From positions 35,818 through 99,817 of the forward strand of contig ONII01000007.1 in the NCBI GenBank assembly GCA_900317845.1: a stretch of DNA of 64,000 nt, read 5' to 3'. The DNA comes from an uncultured Bacteroidales bacterium. GTDB taxonomy: Bacteria > Bacteroidota > Bacteroidia > Bacteroidales > UBA932. The stretch's first letter is position 1, and every line of letters begins with the position of its first letter. The position numbers were made by a program, and so were the translations under genes. This document shows, one piece after another, positions 53,441-60,519 of this stretch. The notes beneath the pieces are model-generated. The model made no database searches. It was not told the DNA's origin and saw only the letters and a list, made by a program, of their open reading frames with translations.

Positions 53441-54796
53441 CTACTCATCGTCTTCCGGCGGTTCCAGGGTTTTGTCAAACTGCTCCATGGCCTGGGCTTT
53501 GTCGGCTGCGGCAATGTCTATGTAGGGTTTCATGGACTGGTAGTCGCTGTGGCCGGTCCACCGCATCACCATGACAGGCGGGATGCCGATGGACAGGGCG
53601 TAGCAGATGAAGGTTTTCCGGGCGGCGTGGGTGCCCACCAGTTTCCATTTGGGAAAGACTTCTTCTATACGGTTGCCGTTCACGTACTTGCTTTTGCGGA
53701 TGGGCTCGTTGATGCCGCAAAGCTCGCAGAGATCCTTGAGGGCCGCGTTCATCTGCTGGTTGGTGACGACGGGGAGGGCTTTATCGGCCTTAAACTTACA
53801 ATCCTTGTATTTGTCCAGGATGGCACGGGAGTAGCTGTTGAGATTGATGGGAATGGCGTCGTGCGTTTTCTGCGTCACTACGTGGATATACTGCTCGTCG
53901 ATATCGCTTCGGCATAGCTTGAACATGTCCGAGAAGCGGAGCGACGTAAAGGCGCAAAAGCAGAACAGGTCGCGGGCCTTTTCGATACCGCCGGCTTCCT
54001 GGACGATTTTTGTGTAGGGCGTACCGTCCCAATCGACCAGCTTTACCTTGGTGCCGTTGGGCGGGATCTGGTAATGATAGACCCGCATCAATTCTTCCCG
54101 CGTAAGGAAGATGACGGGCTTCTGGATAAGCTTGAATTTGGGCTGATAGCGTTTGATATCGTCCTGTTTGGTGTATTTGTTCCTTAGCGCCCAGTTGAGG
54201 AACCAGACCAGGTTCTTGTACTGCTTTTTCACGCTAACCTCCTGCAACTGCGCTTTCTCGCGCAGGTATTTGATAAAGGCGGTGATGCCATCGGCATCAA
54301 AATATTCCAGGTCGTGCGCCTTGCCAAACTGGCGGACATGTTTCTGGAAGGTATGCATGGCATGACGGGTCGACAATTCCCAGCCGGCATTGCCGCCCTG
54401 CTCCCGGATGAACTTGTCAATCCATTGGTTCATGGAAAGATTGAGCGCCGGGTCCTCCCGCTGCAAAGCCTCCCGAACTTTCTGCCGAAGTTCTTTCGCC
54501 GTGGGACGAGCCTGGCACCGGAGCGCATATACATCCAGGAAAGCGACAATTTCTGCAAGGTCTCTATTGATCATTTCGGCAGGAATATGTTTGCTGTTTT
54601 CCGTCCCGGGAAGCACCCAGATGCTATTCCTGTGGTATGCGCCCGGATTGTCCCGGATGGCCGATATCCACTGCTGCGGCGAAACGCTGTAACCTACTGA
54701 GGTAGCATATCGTTTACCCATAATATAGGCCGATACCCGGACAGGGCATTCTCCGGCCCGGTTCATTTGTGCGGTAAGATAGAATTGTGTTGACAT
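53441..54796 (-). CDS. Tyrosine recombinase (integrase)
   Basis: The 451-residue recombinase has an N-terminal arm-binding/SAM-like part (about 1-200; FYLTAQMNRAGECPVRV) and a catalytic domain from about residue 225. Catalytic positions seen are Arg in FTSLRFSDMF, His-x-x-Arg in THAARKTF, His in TGHSDY and the nucleophile Tyr425 in KPYIDIA. It belongs to the Bacteroidetes transposon/invertase-related group. No attachment repeats were identified. It shares a divergent control region with the gene at 54896. Confidence 0.9.
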   Translation of the reverse strand: MSTQFYLTAQMNRAGECPVRVSAYIMGKRYATSVGYSVSPQQWISAIRDNPGAYHRNSIWVLPGTENSKHIPAEMINRDLAEIVAFLDVYALRCQARPTAKELRQKVREALQREDPALNLSMNQWIDKFIREQGGNAGWELSTRHAMHTFQKHVRQFGKAHDLEYFDADGITAFIKYLREKAQLQEVSVKKQYKNLVWFLNWALRNKYTKQDDIKRYQPKFKLIQKPVIFLTREELMRVYHYQIPPNGTKVKLVDWDGTPYTKIVQEAGGIEKARDLFCFCAFTSLRFSDMFKLCRSDIDEQYIHVVTQKTHDAIPINLNSYSRAILDKYKDCKFKADKALPVVTNQQMNAALKDLCELCGINEPIRKSKYVNGNRIEEVFPKWKLVGTHAARKTFICYALSIGIPPVMVMRWTGHSDYQSMKPYIDIAAADKAQAMEQFDKTLEPPEDDE

Positions 54797-54848
54797 GGCG
54801 TTTGAAATTTTTCGCAAAGGTCGCGCAATTCAAGTCCTCTTTCACTAT

Positions 54849-54865
54849 GAATACATGATGTATTC
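54849..54865. promoter_or_regulatory. Palindromic operator candidate between integrase and winged-helix gene
   Basis: GAATACATGATGTATTC is a perfect 8+1+8 inverted repeat between the two divergent starts (54796 and 54896). A CAACTTTG resembling the -7 box lies at 54878-54885, so a bound protein could control either direction. Confidence 0.5.
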
Positions 54866-54895
54866 GATTGGAATTGCCAACTTTGTTTTTTTTCT

Positions 54896-55360
54896 ATGAA
54901 TCACAGCAAATTTACCTTGGCCTTGTGGCATTTCTATGAACAGTTGTCGGAGGATGGTTTTCTGGATGAATTCCCGGTGGAATATATTGCCCCGGGGGAG
55001 ATAGAGGTCGATAAGCACCGGATTGTTTTTCCGAATGGGGCGCGCGTTGAACTGACGGCGATGGAACGCGCTATCTACAGGCTGTTCCTACGGCATCCGG
55101 GAGGCTTCCGGCTGGATATGCGCTGGCAATACTATTCGGAACTGCTGAAGATTTACGGCCGGGAGTCGGAATCTTCCGATATAGACTGGAAGGAAAGACG
55201 CATCGATGATTTGTGCGAGGACGATTCCGCCCACTTTTCCTCGCATATCTCCCACATCCGACGCAAGCTCCAGGCCGTCCTGAACCCCGTGGATGTAGAA
55301 CGCTTCTGCATCAAAAGGCACGCGGGCGGCATTTACCGAATAGGCGCCTTGAAGCGGTAG
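54896..55360 (+). CDS. Small winged-helix-like protein A
   Basis: A 154-residue protein without signal peptide. The C-terminal half has the look of an OmpR-type winged helix: AMERAIYRLFLRHPGGF, DLCEDDSAHFSSHISHIRRKL as the putative recognition helix region, and a terminal hairpin CIKRHAGGIYRIG. It shares the FLRHPxG plus helical layout with the convergent gene 7 bases away, suggesting two related regulators. The family has no assigned function known to me. Confidence 0.65.
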   Translation: MNHSKFTLALWHFYEQLSEDGFLDEFPVEYIAPGEIEVDKHRIVFPNGARVELTAMERAIYRLFLRHPGGFRLDMRWQYYSELLKIYGRESESSDIDWKERRIDDLCEDDSAHFSSHISHIRRKLQAVLNPVDVERFCIKRHAGGIYRIGALKR

Positions 55361-55367
55361 GGGATGG

Positions 55368-55958
55368 CTATTCCCACTCTACGTAAATTGTGCTGAGAGG
55401 TATTCTGCGAGGGTGGCCGTTGGAGCCTTGAACCTTATAGATGGGGGACTGTTCTTTTCCCAGAATCTCCTCCAACCTCTTGTTCAAGTTGGTGAGCTTT
55501 TCGCTGAAGGAATTGTCCAAAGGGGAGAGCAGGCGAACCATGCGTTGCTCCCGCACGGTTTCACTAGTCTCAGGAGAGATAACGGCATAGATGGACGAGA
55601 TTTCATCGGCATAATTGGCCCTGTCCTTCAGGCAGATACCTTCCGGATGACGCAGGAAGAAGATGAAAATGGTTTTTAACAGAGGCTGGAGCGGAAGCTC
55701 AATACCTCCGATGCGGATGTCATATTTTTTGCCGATATGGACGACGGTGGGCTCTCCGGAATGGTCTTCATCGGCCTCAATGCCTCTGGCTGCCAGGGTC
55801 TCACGGATTCTGCCCATAAGGTTGAACAGCTCCCTGGCTTCCAGCAACTCCAGCGCTTCGTAAGCATACGGGGAGCCTCCCTCCTCCAGGCAGTTCTTTC
55901 CCTCTCCAGTGAGCAGCGCCCATACAAGCCGTGCCTCAATGCCGATTCTTTCCATCAT
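55368..55958 (-). CDS. Small winged-helix-like protein B
   Basis: A 196-residue protein without signal peptide. An N-terminal helical part (to ~85) is followed by a region matching protein A in layout: PLQPLLKTIFIFFLRHPEGI, then RMVRLLSPLDNSFSEKLTNLNKRLEEIL and a final strand IYKVQGSNGHPRR. Sequence identity to A is low but FLRHPxG and the helix/strand order are shared. ATG 55958 is preferred over TTG 55967. Possibly a regulator or a partner of A. Confidence 0.6.
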   Translation of the reverse strand: MMERIGIEARLVWALLTGEGKNCLEEGGSPYAYEALELLEARELFNLMGRIRETLAARGIEADEDHSGEPTVVHIGKKYDIRIGGIELPLQPLLKTIFIFFLRHPEGICLKDRANYADEISSIYAVISPETSETVREQRMVRLLSPLDNSFSEKLTNLNKRLEEILGKEQSPIYKVQGSNGHPRRIPLSTIYVEWE

Positions 55959-56074
55959 TTCTAGCAAATTTTTAATGCGGTGAGTTCACCTGCAAAACCT
56001 CATTAGCCAAATGTGGGAATTTTCTTACAAAATACCAAATACTATCACTTCTCAGAACTTTTTTATAGTAATAC

Positions 56075-56149
56075 TATCGGCAAATCCAAGCGATTACAAG
56101 CTTGTAATTGGTTTTATTTCTGAGCTATTCACGCGATATTTGTCGAAAA
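56075..56149 (+). repeat. 75-bp direct repeat, copy 1, with palindromic operator
   Basis: The stretch begins TATCGGCAAATCCAAG and ends CGAAAA, and recurs at 57226-57300 with about six differences. It contains ATTACAAGCTTGTAAT (56093-56108), a perfect 16-bp palindrome, and ends in a GATATTTG resembling a -7 box just before the nuclease ATG. It therefore carries the promoter and probable operator of the following gene. Confidence 0.8.
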
Positions 56150-57168
56150 TGGACGAAATAACAACATATTCCGGTTATGATTCTCTCGTGGAGAGCATCG
56201 GCACACTGCTGGACGCTGCCCGTTCCCAGATTGCCACATCAGTCAATACTATTCTGGTCAAGACCTACTGGAACATCGGCAAGTATATTGTAGAGTTTGA
56301 GCAGGACGGTGCCCACCGTGCAGAATACGGCAGCAATCTGCTGAACCGGCTTTCAACCGATTTAACTCATCGATATGGAAAGGGCTTTAGCCGCAGTAAT
56401 ATCCTCTATATGAGGAAATTCTATGTCTGCTTCCCAAAAAGTGAGACGCTGTCTCACGTTTTGAGTTGGAGTCATTATTTCGAAATCCTCAAATCCGAAG
56501 ACCCGCTGGAAATCAGCTTCTACACCAAGGAGTGCGAGGCTCAGAAGTGGAGCGTCCGCGAACTAAAGCGGCAAAAGAGTACGGCGCTGTTCCAACGTTT
56601 CGCCATGTCCAAAGACAAAGAAGGAATCCTCCAATTAGCGAACCAGGGCATCGAGGTCCAGAAACCCGAAGACATCATACGAGATCCATTCGTCCTTGAA
56701 TTCACCGGCCTGCCGGAACTCCCCACCTGGAACGAGAATACACTGGAGGACGCCCTTGCCAGTAATCTCAGTATGTTCATGCTGGAACTGGGCAAAGGCT
56801 TTGCATTTGTGGGCCGGCAATATCACATCCCTCTTGGTGGACGGCACTTCCACGTTGACTTGGTGTTCTACAATGTAATTCTTAAGGCCTATTGCCTTGT
56901 GGACCTCAAAAAAGAGGGCGTTCAACATGAGGATATCGGCCAGATGAACCTCTATCTCAATTACTTCAAGCACGAGGTCTGTACCGAGGGAGACAACGAA
57001 CCCTTCGGCATCGTTCTGGGCGCAGAGAAAGACCGGCTCACCGTACAGTACGCCCTCGAAGGTATCAACAACCAGCTCTTCGTAAGCCGATACCAGCTCT
57101 ACCTGCCCGACAGGGATGCCCTAAGTCGCGAAGTTTACCGCATCATCGAAGCCCACGCCAAAGAGTAA
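56149..57168 (+). CDS. YhcG/DUF1016-type PD-(D/E)XK nuclease-like protein
   Basis: The 339-residue protein has the DUF1016 N-terminal helical region (YGSNLLNRLSTDLTHRYGKGFSRSNILYMRKFY) and the YhcG C-terminal nuclease-like domain: GRHFHVDLVFYN followed by YCLVDLKKEG near residues 235-260 supplies the D...(D/E)xK residues. Such proteins are found in defence islands and with type I systems. ATG 56149 sits right behind the repeat-borne promoter. The gene plus one repeat copy may be a small mobile or duplicated cassette. Confidence 0.8.
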   Translation: MDEITTYSGYDSLVESIGTLLDAARSQIATSVNTILVKTYWNIGKYIVEFEQDGAHRAEYGSNLLNRLSTDLTHRYGKGFSRSNILYMRKFYVCFPKSETLSHVLSWSHYFEILKSEDPLEISFYTKECEAQKWSVRELKRQKSTALFQRFAMSKDKEGILQLANQGIEVQKPEDIIRDPFVLEFTGLPELPTWNENTLEDALASNLSMFMLELGKGFAFVGRQYHIPLGGRHFHVDLVFYNVILKAYCLVDLKKEGVQHEDIGQMNLYLNYFKHEVCTEGDNEPFGIVLGAEKDRLTVQYALEGINNQLFVSRYQLYLPDRDALSREVYRIIEAHAKE

Positions 57169-57225
57169 AACCGGGATAGCCGAATCAGAGTTGAGTCAAG
57201 AAAGATTAGGGGTCAATAGAAGAAA

Positions 57226-57300
57226 TATCGGCAAATCCAAACGATTACAAGCTTGTAATTGGTTTTATTTCTGAGCCATTCACGCGACCTTTGCAGAAAA
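57226..57300 (+). repeat. 75-bp direct repeat, copy 2, with palindromic operator
   Basis: Same order as copy 1, offset by exactly 1151 bases, with the identical palindrome ATTACAAGCTTGTAAT at 57244-57259 and GACCTTTG as -7-like box at 57286-57293. It drives the phosphoesterase pair starting at 57311. Confidence 0.8.
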
Positions 57301-57310
57301 CGAAAGACTT

Positions 57311-58078
57311 ATGACTATTCAATATGCATCGGACCTGCATCTGGAATTTGCAGATAACCGGGACTTCGTGGAAAGGGGAGGCATCACGCCGGTAGGGGAT
57401 ATCCTGGTCCTGGCCGGAGATATTTCCTACCTTGGAGACCACAAGATGATGAAACGCCCCTTCTTTGACTGGTGCGCGGAGCATTTCCGCCAGACCTATA
57501 TCGTCCCGGGCAACCACGAGTATTATCATGGGTATGATATCGCCCAGACCATGGAGGACTTTGAGTTTGCCTATAGGGAGAATGTACGCTACTTGAACAA
57601 TAAAAGTGTGGTAGAAGGGGATACGGAGCTCTTTTTTACCACCTTATGGACCCGGATCAATCCGGTCTATTATTGGCAGATTCAGCGCGGAATGAACGAT
57701 TTCAGACACTGCAAGCTTGAGGGAACCCGTCTGAATGCCAATGATGTGGATTTGTTGCATGGCCGATGCATGGAGTGGATGCTGAAGGCGCTTGCGGCAT
57801 CATCGGCCACCAGAAAGGTGGTGGTTACCCATCATTGTCCCACCCTCCGTCCAGATTTCAACGGCTACCCGGGCGGGGCGCTGAATTCGGCCTTCCAGGT
57901 AGATTTGGACGCATTCGTCGAATCGGCCCATATCGATTATTGGATATACGGGCATACGCACTTCGCCGGCGGCTCAGGAAGCAGGATAGGGGATACCACC
58001 CTCCTTTGCAACCAGCTGGGCTATGTCTTCAATAACGAGCATTGCGCCTTTAATCGTCACGCTTTTATCGACCTATGA
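57311..58078 (+). CDS. Calcineurin-like metallophosphoesterase 1
   Basis: The 255-residue soluble protein has metal-binding motifs SDLHLEF, LAGDISYL, GNHEYYHG, THHCPTLRP and GHTHFAGG. It belongs to the general metallophosphoesterase superfamily that acts on phosphodiesters or phosphomonoesters; the substrate cannot be assigned. It has the same repeat-borne control region as the nuclease gene and overlaps the next phosphoesterase by ATGA, so the two are co-translated. Confidence 0.88.
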   Translation: MTIQYASDLHLEFADNRDFVERGGITPVGDILVLAGDISYLGDHKMMKRPFFDWCAEHFRQTYIVPGNHEYYHGYDIAQTMEDFEFAYRENVRYLNNKSVVEGDTELFFTTLWTRINPVYYWQIQRGMNDFRHCKLEGTRLNANDVDLLHGRCMEWMLKALAASSATRKVVVTHHCPTLRPDFNGYPGGALNSAFQVDLDAFVESAHIDYWIYGHTHFAGGSGSRIGDTTLLCNQLGYVFNNEHCAFNRHAFIDL

Positions 58079-58704
58079 ACCAGATTTATTTTACGGCCGA
58101 TCTGCACTTCGGACATGCAAATATCCTCAAGCATTCTCCCAGGCGGCCTTTTGCCGATGTCGTTGACATTAAAGCACATGATGAATGGCTGCTGGACAAA
58201 TGGCGTTCAACCGTTGACAAGCGGGATACGGTATATGTTCTGGGGGACCTTACCTTCCTCAAGAGTGAAGACGCCCGCCATCTGCTGGAAAAGCTTCCCG
58301 GGCAAAAGTTCCTGATTGAAGGGAATCACGACGGCTCCATCCGCGCCTACAAAAACTATTTCCGGGAGGTGTACCAGATTAAGGAGATGGTTTTCAAGCC
58401 CACTGTAGCGCCTTTCCTGAAAGAGGATTTGCAGGTTGTCATGTGCCATTACCCGATGGTCACCTGGAACAAAAAGCCTTATGGCGCCATTATGCTCCAC
58501 GGGCATTGCCACGGGAAACTGGACGAGCATAATGCCCAGTCCATGGATCTTCGTTTCGACGTGGGCATTGACGGGACGCTGGCTAATTTGGAATTCCTTA
58601 CCCTGGAGGACATCTATAACGCTGCCACAGAGAAGATCAGCCAGTACAAATGCAACAACTTTGCAGAGTATGCAAGGAACAATTATCGGTCGACGGCAAT
58701 GTAA
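58075..58704 (+). CDS. Calcineurin-like metallophosphoesterase 2
   Basis: A 209-residue protein beginning NQIYFTADLHFGHANIL; metal-site motifs DLHFGH, LGDLTFL, IEGNHDGS, CHYPMVTWN and HGHCHGK follow in order. It resembles the phage/plasmid-type small phosphoesterases found with nucleotide-ligase or defence genes. Overlapping its partner by 4 bases, it probably acts with it. No signal peptide, so cytoplasmic. Confidence 0.88.
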   Translation: MNQIYFTADLHFGHANILKHSPRRPFADVVDIKAHDEWLLDKWRSTVDKRDTVYVLGDLTFLKSEDARHLLEKLPGQKFLIEGNHDGSIRAYKNYFREVYQIKEMVFKPTVAPFLKEDLQVVMCHYPMVTWNKKPYGAIMLHGHCHGKLDEHNAQSMDLRFDVGIDGTLANLEFLTLEDIYNAATEKISQYKCNNFAEYARNNYRSTAM

Positions 58705-58814
58705 CACTGATAACAATGAAAAAATCGCTGGGAAAGTAGATTTCGACAATTTTACCCGTTGGAGCACAAAAACTGCTCTGAAAATAGAAAATTCCCTCCC
58801 CATATTTTTTGTAG

Positions 58815-58836
58815 GCCCCTCACGACCCTGAGGGGC
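58815..58836. terminator. Hairpin after the phosphoesterase pair
   Basis: GCCCCTCA pairs with TGAGGGGC around a 6-base loop. A clear downstream T-run is missing on either strand. Confidence 0.4.
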
Positions 58837-58870
58837 TGAAGTTCATATCTTTCCGCCTATTGTTCCCAAT

Positions 58871-59034
58871 TGTGAGGAAAAGATGCATAGGCGATTTGTG
58901 CGAGGACGATTCCGGTAACTTTTCCTCGCACATTTCCCACATTCGCAGCAAGCTTTCGGCCGTCCTGCCCCCGTAGATGTGGAACCTTTCTGCACGCTGG
59001 TGGCATTGACCGCATAGGCGCCTTGACGCGGTAT
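58871..59034 (+). pseudogene. Decayed copy of winged-helix-like gene A
   Basis: The sequence matches 55186-55360 base by base with scattered changes: TTTGTGCGAGGACGATTCC, then a readable CEDDSGNFSSHISHIRSKL, then a TAG and a frameshift. The shared ending is AGGCGCCTTGA.GCGGTA. Only the last third of the gene remains. The rest of the 535-base stretch 58705-59239 holds the hairpin above and otherwise no recognised gene. Confidence 0.75.
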
Positions 59035-59213
59035 GCTTTCAGTTTTGCTTGCCTGCTTGGGCGCCCGTTTGCCACGGCCGCGTTGACAAAAAAACAGCTT
59101 TCAGCGGCCTCGTTTCAAAGCCTTCCAGCTGTCAACGTGGCCTGGCCCCAACAGGAACATCCGTTTGTGGTGCTCCCGGCACCACTGTGTCCCAAAAACA
59201 GTAACAAAAAGAA

Positions 59214-59240
59214 ATAAGCCGCTGATTTTCAGCGGCTTAT
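59214..59240 (-). terminator. Terminator of tRNA-Phe
   Basis: ATAAGCCGCTGA and TCAGCGGCTTAT form a perfect 12-bp stem with a 3-base loop. On the minus strand it is followed by TTTCTTTTTGTT and begins at the tRNA CCA end. Confidence 0.85.
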
Positions 59241-59315
59241 GGTGGTGCTGGGAAGAATCGAACTGCCGACACATGGATTTTCAGTCCATTGCTCTACCAT
59301 CTGAGCTACAGCACC
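59240..59315 (-). tRNA. tRNA-Phe (GAA)
   Basis: The minus strand folds as a full tRNA: acceptor GGTGCTG/CAGCACC, D arm AGCTCAGATGGTAGAGC, anticodon loop CTGAAAA with GAA, T arm with GTTCGATTC, discriminator A and an encoded CCA. A TTTG-N19-TATCTTTG promoter precedes it. Confidence 0.96.
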
Positions 59316-59330
59316 ATCGTTTTGGGATTG

Positions 59331-59361
59331 CAAAGATAAGGCTTTTTTTAGAAACTGCAAA
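59331..59361 (-). promoter_or_regulatory. Promoter of tRNA-Phe
   Basis: On the minus strand TTTG (59361-59358), 19 bases, TATCTTTG (59338-59331), 15 bases before the tRNA. Confidence 0.8.
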
Positions 59362-59371
59362 CTTTTTTTGC

Positions 59372-59379
59372 TAACTTTG
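59372..59379 (+). promoter_or_regulatory. -7 element of the Nudix gene
   Basis: TAACTTTG, 16 bases before the ATG at 59396; divergent from the tRNA promoter. Confidence 0.55.
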
Positions 59380-59395
59380 GAAAAAATTTAAAGAT

Positions 59396-59953
59396 ATGGC
59401 ACTCATCCCAGAAGATAAAACCCGGCGGTGGAAGATTCTCTCCACTGAATACCTCATTCGCAGACCGTGGCTCACGGCCCGGAGGGACCAGGTGCAACTG
59501 CCGGACGGACGCGTGAATCCGGAATATTACGTAGTGGAGTACCCGGACTGGGTGAATGTGATTGCCATCACCACAGAGGGGAAATTCGTGATGGAGCGGC
59601 AGTACAGGCACGCCGTAGCCATGACCTGCTACGAACTGCCTTGTGGCGTTATGGAGGCAGGGGAGACGCCCCTGCAGGCTGCTCAGCGGGAACTGCTGGA
59701 AGAAACCGGCTATGGGAAAGGGGAGTGGAAGGAGATTATGACGCTCACCCCCAACCCCAGTTCCATGTCCAACTTTACGCACTGTTTCCTGGCAACCGGC
59801 GTCGAGCCCGTAGGCCCCACGCATCTGGATGCCACCGAGGAACTGGAAGTGCATCTGCTGGAACGGGAGGAGGTGCTCACGCTGCTGCGGGAGAACCGGC
59901 TCATTCAGTCGCTCATGATTTCCCCGCTGCTCAAGTATTTCTCCGGCATTTAG
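59396..59953 (+). CDS. Nudix hydrolase (ADP-ribose pyrophosphatase type)
   Basis: The 185-residue protein contains the Nudix box GVMEAGETPLQAAQRELLEETG (residues ~77-98) with all the metal-binding Glu residues, and a preceding VMERQYRHA stretch typical of ADP-sugar pyrophosphatases. It likely hydrolyses ADP-ribose or a related nucleoside diphosphate derivative. Ends overlapping mntP by 4 bases, convergently. Confidence 0.88.
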   Translation: MALIPEDKTRRWKILSTEYLIRRPWLTARRDQVQLPDGRVNPEYYVVEYPDWVNVIAITTEGKFVMERQYRHAVAMTCYELPCGVMEAGETPLQAAQRELLEETGYGKGEWKEIMTLTPNPSSMSNFTHCFLATGVEPVGPTHLDATEELEVHLLEREEVLTLLRENRLIQSLMISPLLKYFSGI

Positions 59954-60519
59954 GCCCCCAGGTGCTCAATCAGGATTCTGACGCCGATTCCCAGCAGGAT
60001 GATGCCGCCCAGCAGTTCCGGGCGCATCTTTCGGTTCACGGCATCGCCAAAACGGACGCCGATGGAAAAGCCCAACACGCTCATGCCAAAGGAAACCACG
60101 CCAATCAGCACCAGCGGCACTGTCAACTGTGCCAGCGTATTGTACCCCGTGCAGGCATAGGAAATGCCCACCGCAAGGGCGTCGATGCTGGTTGCCACCG
60201 CAAGCACCAGTTGCGTGCGCAAATCCCTGGGATTGACGGACTTATCGTCCTCTTCCTTAAACGAATCGGCAATCATTTTTCCGCCGATAAAGGCCAGCAT
60301 GCCAAAGGCGATCCAATGGTCCGCCGCCTGGATATAGGCGCTGAAACGGCTGGTGAGGAACCAGCCGATAAGCGGCATCAGCGCCTGGAAGAGCCCAAAG
60401 AAAAAGGCCAGGGTAAACATAGTACGGCCTTCATAGCGGCGAACGATGACGCCGCTGACCACGGACAACGCAAAGCAGTCCATGGCCAGGGCAAAAGCTA
60501 TAAGCAACGATTCAAACAT
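59950..60519 (-). CDS. mntP: Manganese efflux pump MntP
   Basis: The 189-residue membrane protein has six predicted helices in two repeated halves with the acidic metal-binding motifs ALAMDCFALS (residues ~12-21) and ATSIDALAVG (~115-124), the signature of MntP. It exports Mn(II) from the cytoplasm. Overlaps the upstream stop by 1 base. A Mn riboswitch was not seen. Confidence 0.92.
   Translation of the reverse strand: MFESLLIAFALAMDCFALSVVSGVIVRRYEGRTMFTLAFFFGLFQALMPLIGWFLTSRFSAYIQAADHWIAFGMLAFIGGKMIADSFKEEDDKSVNPRDLRTQLVLAVATSIDALAVGISYACTGYNTLAQLTVPLVLIGVVSFGMSVLGFSIGVRFGDAVNRKMRPELLGGIILLGIGVRILIEHLGA

Noticed and set aside
59240-59315. Attachment site duplication of the tRNA-Phe 3' end
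   Set aside because: No second copy of the tRNA end was found in the window, so att boundaries cannot be claimed.
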